DNA of 64,000 nt from NCBI GenBank assembly GCA_033297205.1, contig MU859171.1, positions 1-64,000 on the forward strand. The letters are read 5' to 3'. The notes beneath the pieces were generated by a model, which searched no databases, was not told the DNA's origin, and saw only the letters and a list, made by a program, of their open reading frames with translations. Made by a program: the position numbers and the translations under genes. Within the stretch, counting starts at the first letter, position 1, and the number at the start of each line of letters is the position of its first letter. Shown here in pieces: positions 57,963-64,000 of the stretch. The DNA comes from Pseudoneurospora amorphoporcata (Eukaryota; Ascomycota; Sordariomycetes; Sordariales; Sordariaceae).

Positions 57963-59083
57963 GGCGGTCGGATGTCTGTCGTACGGGGAACTGGAGATAG
58001 ATGAGGTCCGGATGAGAGAGAGGGTACAGTGGAGCACACAAAAGTCCGAAACCTGATAGAAGAAAGATTGGACTGCAGAGACTGGACCCTGAGATGAGAT
58101 GAGAGGTACCGAAAGTCTGGCCCGCGAGAAGTGATTAGAGGCTCAGCTGTCGAGAGGTGAACAACAAGACGACCAGAAACAAAAAGTAAACAAGGTACTT
58201 GGGAACATACATACATATATATATAACGCTTGGAAAGTTCAATGGCAAACGCTTATATACATCGTGCTCTCGGGTCACTCCGTTCAATCCCGCCTCTTCA
58301 TGTTGTTCCCGACACCACAGCCATTGGAGAAGCACAGAAACCACATACCACAAGCGAGTAAGGTATGGGGATATGAAATATCCCACCTTGATTGCGTCAT
58401 GGTGGTTTGGCGCACCCAAGTCTTGTCTGGGGACTGGTAGACCTACCTACCTTAGTCTGGGGACAGTCGCAAAGTTGCCTTGGGAGTTGGGGAACATGGA
58501 ATGGGAACGGCTCGAGAGATAAGGTACAGGTACCTAGGTATGCTGCCACCCCGTGCTTGACGTCGCAGATGAAGAGAAAGCGATAACAATATCGAACCAC
58601 GACTTCACAGCAACACCTTACACCCGGGCCCGTCCGTTCGTTGATGTAACCCGCGTTTTCGTTACCAAGTTGGAAACTACCTCTACGACCGCAAAACGCC
58701 ATTGGGACTATATGTGAGCAAGCATGGCGGGCCATGGCAACCAATAGTTGCTTGATGGTGCAATGGTTCCTTTTTATGTCGAGTTGTGTGGGAGGTTCGC
58801 CAGTGATAATTCGTCAACCCCCTGGAGTATGGCACCATCACGACCCCGCTCGTCTAGGGGACGGATACGCCAAGTTTGGGTTAGAGGATTTTAGAAGAAA
58901 AGAGAAAGCCGTTGGTTCTATAACAAGTATCAAAGAGAACTGATAAAGATATCATGGGAATGATATTTTACGGCATTCCGACTTTGACTTCCGGGCTGCC
59001 CAAGTGAGCCACTTGGACGCGACGCTCCTCAATTCGACACAATGTACTTAAAAATTGCAATACATATCCAATCCTGCTCCTCC
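57963..59083. other. intergenic region
   Basis: Transporter promoter and 3' flank of the kinase-like gene. An AT dinucleotide stretch lies near 58214-58222. No gene is supported. Confidence 0.5.
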
Positions 59084-61141
59084 TCACTCACCACTCTCCG
59101 CTGCTTCCTGGTCTCCTTCCTGTCCTTCCTCTCCTTCCTCTTGTTCCTCTACCTCCTGTTCCTCCTCTTCCTCTCGTTCCTCTCCCTCCTGTTCCTCCAC
59201 TTCCTCTTGTTCGTCTCCCTCCTGTCCCTCCTCTTCCTCGCTTTCCTCCCGCCTCCCATACAGCCGCCTTCTAGCCTTCTTGAGCCTCTTCCTAACCAAC
59301 CTCATGGTCTCACCCCGGTACTCTTGATTCTGCCGCCTCAACAACCGCTCCCTGTAACCCTGCCTCTCATCGTCTTGCAGCCCGCGCTCCAGCTCATCAA
59401 CATGACGTCTCTGAAACATATTATCCACTCGTTCCCTCATCTCCCTCTCCTGCGCCGCCCGCCTCTCCTCCACTTCCCTCATCTTGTCCGTCTTGGCCAG
59501 ACGGGCGTTCTCGTGCTCCGGGCCGTAGTCGACCAAGACCTTGTAGGCCGGTCCGTTCAGCGATGCCATCAGCTTCACCATTTCATGTTTCGCATCGTGT
59601 TCCCGGAGCTTTCTGGTCCGGAACGGCATGAGATAGTGCCTCATGTCCGGTGGTCGAACCGTCAAGATGCTGACCGTCGTGCCTGCTGGCGCATGCTGTG
59701 CAGCAGGAACGGCCCCCCGTGCCAGATCGTCCCGGAATCTCGTGACGTGATCCTCGGCTTCTCGCACCAGGTCCATCCACCTTTGCGCCGTATTAAAATA
59801 AGTAGGCTTTTCCCATTGAGCGAACCGGGCGTTGCCGCTCCATTCTCCCATCTGCCCCTCCTCATCTGGCTCCGTGATCTCAAAACGCTGTATCGCCTCG
59901 ATGAGGCGATCAGAGTAAGGCCTTTGCTGATAATGCTCCAAGGGGGCGTGGTTCCTGGGATTGAACCAGTTGCTTAAGCCGTATTTTGGCATGAATTCTC
60001 CTTGGCTAGATCGGTCTGTTATGATGCGTCGCAGCAGCTTCCCCATGGCATAGACATCCTGCCACGTGTCCGGCTCCTCCATTTGCCAGACCCGATCCCT
60101 GGGGCTCACGCCATATCTGGCCTCTTTGATTTGGTCCAGCGGTAGCGACAGACGGCCAAAGTGGATGATGCCGTTGTTGTGAGGCTCTTCGCCTCTTCTT
60201 GCCGCGTTGTCAAAGTTGGTCAGCGCCACGCGCGGGAGGCGGCCATGCGCGCTCTCGTCGTACCCTTCCTCGTCCTCCGCCGGCCAATGCAGCATGATGT
60301 TGTCCATGGTCAACCATCGGTGGCAGACTGCTTGCCAGTTGTTGTCGTCGTCGGGTTCTCTCCCATCGCGCTCAACGCCAAAGTGCAGAAAGAGGAGGGC
60401 TCGCCCGAGCTGCTCTATGAGGTGCCAGATGAACGGTTCCTCGACGTACTGTGTCTCTTTACCTGCCCTGTTGATACGCATGATTGCATGCTCGAGCGAG
60501 CCGCCGTTCGGGTATTCGTAGTACAGAGAGGCGTTGTAGACTTCCTCATTGGCCTCGTCTTCACCCCGTCTCCGGGACATGGCATGGTCCAGTCGCCCGT
60601 CCACCTTGTCGTGAGGGAAACCATACGCGTACAGTTTCTGGAAGTAGGGTTCATCAGGGAGGTGCACCTCTACGCGCGGGTCGCCGTGGTCTCCAGCAAG
60701 CCGAGCAAAGCGAATATCGCCAGGGATCGGGTGGGCGTACATCTGCAAACGCCATATCAAGCTTCTTTCTGTGTCTTTCCGATCCGGATACAAGGTCGCC
60801 AGGTGTTCAGTCTTCAGGTACTTGCGGACGCGCTTGTTGATGAGTAATTCGTCAGTATGCAAGTCTTGGACAAGCAGGAGCCGGTTGAGAGGAGCAAGCT
60901 GTTGGATGAGGAGGAATCCCTTTGTACCACTGCGCCCGCTGCGCGCCTGAAGCCACTTGTAGCTCTGGATTTGGTCGTCCGCGACGTTATCCCGAGCTAC
61001 AGGGGGAGACTCCCAATGAGCGGCGGGGAAGAGAATGGACCAGTGAAACATATCCCCGGCCTGCGTGGGGCGCTGTGGTTCTGGTGATGCAGCGGCATCT
61101 CTTCTTCTTCTTCTTCTTCTTCTTCTTCTTCCTGGAGGCAT
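59084..61141 (-). CDS. divergent protein kinase-like protein, predicted pseudokinase
   Basis: One exon encodes 685 residues. The first ATG gives MPPG followed by ten Arg (an AGA-type repeat); an alternative ATG at codon 31 (MFHWSIL) avoids it. A kinase-like fold is suggested by LLLVQDLHTDELLINKRV (beta strands 2-3 with a Lys), YYEYPNGGSLEHAI at the hinge, a helix LIEQLGRALLFLHFG, the catalytic-loop equivalent CHRWLTMDNIMLHW, ALTNFDNAA at the DFG position and DTWQDVYAMGKLLRRII in helix F. The catalytic Asp of HRD is Trp, and DFG reads NFD, so activity is doubtful. A helical, charged region and an acidic Glu-rich tail of about 60 residues follow. A regulatory or scaffold role is inference. Confidence 0.75.
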   Translation of the reverse strand: MPPGRRRRRRRRRRDAAASPEPQRPTQAGDMFHWSILFPAAHWESPPVARDNVADDQIQSYKWLQARSGRSGTKGFLLIQQLAPLNRLLLVQDLHTDELLINKRVRKYLKTEHLATLYPDRKDTERSLIWRLQMYAHPIPGDIRFARLAGDHGDPRVEVHLPDEPYFQKLYAYGFPHDKVDGRLDHAMSRRRGEDEANEEVYNASLYYEYPNGGSLEHAIMRINRAGKETQYVEEPFIWHLIEQLGRALLFLHFGVERDGREPDDDNNWQAVCHRWLTMDNIMLHWPAEDEEGYDESAHGRLPRVALTNFDNAARRGEEPHNNGIIHFGRLSLPLDQIKEARYGVSPRDRVWQMEEPDTWQDVYAMGKLLRRIITDRSSQGEFMPKYGLSNWFNPRNHAPLEHYQQRPYSDRLIEAIQRFEITEPDEEGQMGEWSGNARFAQWEKPTYFNTAQRWMDLVREAEDHVTRFRDDLARGAVPAAQHAPAGTTVSILTVRPPDMRHYLMPFRTRKLREHDAKHEMVKLMASLNGPAYKVLVDYGPEHENARLAKTDKMREVEERRAAQEREMRERVDNMFQRRHVDELERGLQDDERQGYRERLLRRQNQEYRGETMRLVRKRLKKARRRLYGRREESEEEEGQEGDEQEEVEEQEGEEREEEEEQEVEEQEEGEEGQEGDQEAAESGE

Positions 61142-63077
61142 GTTGGGGTCGGTGCTCTGTTTTGTATCAAACTGGATTTTGGATGAATGGAGGAGGTTAA
61201 TGTTATGTTTCCATTTACGTGGAGTTGAGCTCGCGAAGCTTTATGGCTATGATTCCTGTGTAGTCATCCTTTGTATCCTGCTATCCGCTTTCGGCGTCGA
61301 GGTGTGGAACCAACAAAGGGTGTTGGGTGGCACGTATTAACTGTAGTCAACATCAACAAAGGCAGTCAGACCTCTACCAACTAAAATGACCAAACAACCT
61401 GCACACCTGTCACTCAGCATCGAGTAAAGACAGGTGCTCTTGGTTCATAGCACCCGTGGAAACCTAAGGCAAGGGATGATGGCACTCAGAGGGCCCTTAA
61501 AACCGTCCGAGATGTGCCGAGTAGATGCGTCTTTGTACGACACAGTGTGAGTTTGTTGTCGCATCCGCTCATACTAACATATAATTTGCTGGATTGACGA
61601 AAAGGCCTCTGTCCATTGAAAAGCAGCTGCGACTTTTTGGCGGCGGATGGTTTTCGAACCGGCGGAACTTCCACTTTGCAGTCCTTCACCTGTCCATCGC
61701 TCAATCCGGTCTGATCTTCCCTGCTTTGGGAAGAAGAAGAATGCATCGTGTGGCGGGCGCACCCTGACTTCTGCACTCGTTGCGGACCCGTCCTGGGTGA
61801 GTGAGGAAAACAAAGTCTCCCTGCCTGCCAGAAGAACAGTCAGCCTTTCATCGTGTGGGACATGGAGAGAACATGAAAAGCCGGCCAGCCTGGTCCAGCT
61901 TACAGATGGATGGATAGATACCTAGATAGATGCCTGAGCTGGTCAAGAAAAGCGAGCTGCTAGACCACCCACAAATTAGTCTGTCTGTCTTTGCATTGAA
62001 ACTTTTTTCTTTTTTTTGCTCATTGTATCATATGTATGTACGTACCGCTTCAAGGATTGTTTCGAGTTGATGATGATGATGATGATCGTTTGACCCAGCA
62101 GCAGCAGGAGAAGCAAGGGCTGCAAAAGAAGCAGCGGCACAATGTTCTGCTGAGCTTGAATGTGCCCTTTGCTGTTCCCTTGGCTGCTGACCCGGTGAGC
62201 TTGGCGACGCCCTTTACTATATGGCCGGCAAACTGGCATGCAGCGGCGACGATTCCGACAATTGATACCGGGTCCATAGTTAGGCTGGGAAGCGGCAAGG
62301 TGAGGGAGAGTGGTAGTCGAGTGTGATGGAGAAAGAATGGAATGGACTGAGGAATGGATTAATGAGAAGCTCGAGAGCAGCCTAAGGTCAGGACTAGAAG
62401 AGTGTTTATAACTGTCGATATTAGTGAGTAACGACTAGATGAGGTGCGGTGGGGATCATAATCAATTGGGCGAAGCCTTGGAGCCTTCCTTTCGACACAG
62501 GACGCCCGTAAACCACGCTTTCTGCCGTCATTCGTTAGAGCTAAGATTCAAAGCGCCTCAAGTTCTGCCCTGACGAGTAGAATACAGCCGCAACGCCAAC
62601 TGAGCTGTATGTTCGGTGATTGAGCTCAATACATTGGGAGGCACTGCCAGACACTTTGAAACTCAGCTCAGGCCAGCTTATTCATCAATCAGGCTCTGTC
62701 TCATATCAATGCCAACAAACTTCCACTCTCCAAGCGACTCGCTGTCAGACGGGAAATGGCGTTTCTAACCCTGGAAAAAGGGGTGAGGCTCTCAGGAGAG
62801 TAGAGTTGGGGAGCACCATCGGCATCCTTCAGACCTTCACAGCCAGCGACATCAACAGTACAGCCACCAAACCTGGGCCTTCCCTAACGCCACCGCCCAG
62901 CCTGAACGAACACAGCCCAAAGCCAAGACGATGTACTTCCTATTGAGCCTGGAATTCCTTTTTTGAGCTTGCCATTAGCTAGTAGCTACGACCTACGCAT
63001 CAAGACCGAAGTTCGTTCAGCGTTGATTCGGATTCTCATGCTCCTTCCCCTTCGTTCCATAACTTCGTTTCGGCCTT
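61142..63077. other. region upstream of the kinase-like gene
   Basis: Promoter of the kinase-like gene and 3' flank of the GH2 gene. The only feature seen is the short NLR-like N-terminal frame annotated separately. Confidence 0.45.
62050..62277 (-). pseudogene. short frame resembling the N-terminus of fungal NLR/STAND or HeLo-like proteins
   Basis: From an ATG at 62277 the frame reads MDPVSIVGIVAAACQFAGHI and continues to VKGVAKLTG, the style of start common to many fungal NACHT/NB-ARC and ankyrin proteins with a HeLo-like N-terminal domain. It then becomes Lys/Ser- and Cys-rich and stops after 75 residues, far shorter than a full domain. No continuation by splicing was found. It may be a fragment of a lost gene, a small independent gene, or chance. 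Confidence 0.3.
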
Positions 63078-64000
63078 TCAACCAATCTTCACCGTTGTCC
63101 CCTTGACATTCTTCCCAAACACTTGAACAGCTGCCAGCTCCGCCGCCCCCAAAGGGCTAACCTCAACTGTAACTTTCTCCTTCGGCCACAGCGTCAAGTA
63201 ATTGTCCTCCCAAGTCACCGGCAACACATCCCTCCCATCCTTGTCAACCAAGTTGAGACTGATGAAGAACGCCGGAACGGGAGAGTGGTTCTCTAGAGTA
63301 ACTTGCACCGTTGATTCCGAATGCCCCTCTGGGCTAGCATGCCCACGGGACCAAGCTGTCACGCTCACGTTCGCCGCAGCGAGCTTGTTCAGCGCGGTGT
63401 AGTCGCTGTACTTGGTGACGGGCGTGTAGAACCAATCCGAGTTATCCCAATCAAGAGTGTCAATGGTTTTGGACAGCCAATAGACATTGTGACTCAGCGC
63501 CCCAGTGTCTTTGGAGGAAGAGTTGGAGAGTACCAAACGGAGGAAGACGACATCTTTGATATTCTTCAGGGCGGAGTCCAAAGAAGTGATCTCCTTGCTT
63601 GTGTTCGGCTTGGTCATCGTCTTGACCGTGTTGCTGTATAGGGTCTTGCCACTGGCATCCACCACTTGAATATCAACACTTCTTGCTCCTTCCTTGTCCA
63701 ATGACCTGTTGATCAGAAACACACTCTTCTTGACATAGTCATACGCCACATGCTCAATCCGACTGCCCACTTTGGCACCAAAATATGCTCCAGCCGGGTG
63801 CATGTAGTAATCCCAGATGGACCAGTGCAAGCTGGGAAAAGCGCCGGTCAACATCCAGTAGATCATGCCGGTGGCAGGCCGCTTGGAGTTCCAGTTGGCC
63901 GCGTAGGCTTCGAACTGAGCGCGAGTGGCTTCGTAGTCGGTGATTTGGGTCTTCTGGACGTAGTCTTGGAGAGAAGTTGGGGCACCCCAGCGTTTCCACA
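63078..64000 (-). CDS. GH2 exo-beta-D-glucosaminidase, C-terminal part (5' end outside the window)
   Basis: The frame enters the window at its right edge and stops at 63078, encoding about 307 residues. It contains YEATRAQFEAYAANW, RPATGMIYWMLTGAFPSLHW, IWDYYMHPAGAYFGAKVG and HVAYDYVKKSVFLINRS, a combination typical of fungal and actinomycete exo-beta-D-glucosaminidases of GH2. The remainder forms the family's beta-sandwich domains, ending in a segment like VTVEVSPLGAAELAAVQVFG. The enzyme removes glucosamine units from the ends of chitosan oligomers, normally outside the cell. The catalytic residues and signal peptide lie beyond the window, so secretion and activity cannot be judged here. 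Confidence 0.9.
   Translation of the reverse strand, partial: WKRWGAPTSLQDYVQKTQITDYEATRAQFEAYAANWNSKRPATGMIYWMLTGAFPSLHWSIWDYYMHPAGAYFGAKVGSRIEHVAYDYVKKSVFLINRSLDKEGARSVDIQVVDASGKTLYSNTVKTMTKPNTSKEITSLDSALKNIKDVVFLRLVLSNSSSKDTGALSHNVYWLSKTIDTLDWDNSDWFYTPVTKYSDYTALNKLAAANVSVTAWSRGHASPEGHSESTVQVTLENHSPVPAFFISLNLVDKDGRDVLPVTWEDNYLTLWPKEKVTVEVSPLGAAELAAVQVFGKNVKGTTVKIG

Overview
The window is nuclear DNA from a filamentous ascomycete, most likely Neurospora or a close Sordariales relative. The signs are short introns (about 60-210 nt) with GTAAGT/GTATGT-type donors and CTAAC/CTGAC-like branch sites, C-ending codon bias, low-complexity runs (Q, S, H, E) in proteins, intron-containing tRNA genes, and one short TpA-rich stretch that looks like a RIP-mutated relic. 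The species call is inference from style; no database was searched. About 22 protein genes and 2 tRNA genes can be supported. There are no CRISPR arrays, rRNA genes or intact transposons.

Left part (1-25 kb): tRNA-Met; a 2EXR-domain protein; a large low-complexity coiled-coil protein; a two-zinc-finger BuGZ/ZNF207-like protein; a four-exon kinesin-8 (Kip3 type); a secreted GH115 alpha-glucuronidase; a transaldolase; tRNA-Glu; COX10 haem farnesyltransferase. Two of these (BuGZ and kinesin-8) are spindle and microtubule proteins and lie side by side.

Middle (25-48 kb): a Myb/SANT protein and an MFS sugar transporter that diverge from a nearly 4-kb gene-free region; a CYP55-type nitric oxide reductase (P450nor) with a probable mitochondrial presequence and an internal start; an extended SDR (epimerase-like); two same-strand genes only about 32 bp apart; an ankyrin-repeat protein; two orphan single-exon genes; a membrane-anchored class II P450; and a sorbose/mannitol-type SDR reductase.

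Right part (48-64 kb): an incomplete membrane-protein gene; a GH71 alpha-1,3-glucanase with a GPI-like tail; a zinc-independent MDR oxidoreductase; a DAL5/TNA1-type anion:cation symporter; a degenerate protein kinase with an acidic tail; a tiny fragment resembling the N-terminus of fungal NLR/STAND proteins; and the 3' part of a GH2 exo-beta-D-glucosaminidase running off the window.

Functional threads: GH115, transaldolase, a sugar transporter and a polyol/ketose reductase lie within 35 kb and could all serve hemicellulose and pentose use, but their spacing is loose and the link is inference. Cell-wall turnover is represented by GH71 and the GH2 glucosaminidase. Exon structures below were built by hand from splice signals and checked for reading-frame continuity; where a start could not be resolved this is stated. 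I did not find a convincing wholly new system. The strongest leads are the dual-start P450nor with an altered haem loop, the pseudokinase, two GC-AG introns, the near-abutting gene pair and the lone NLR-like N-terminal fragment.
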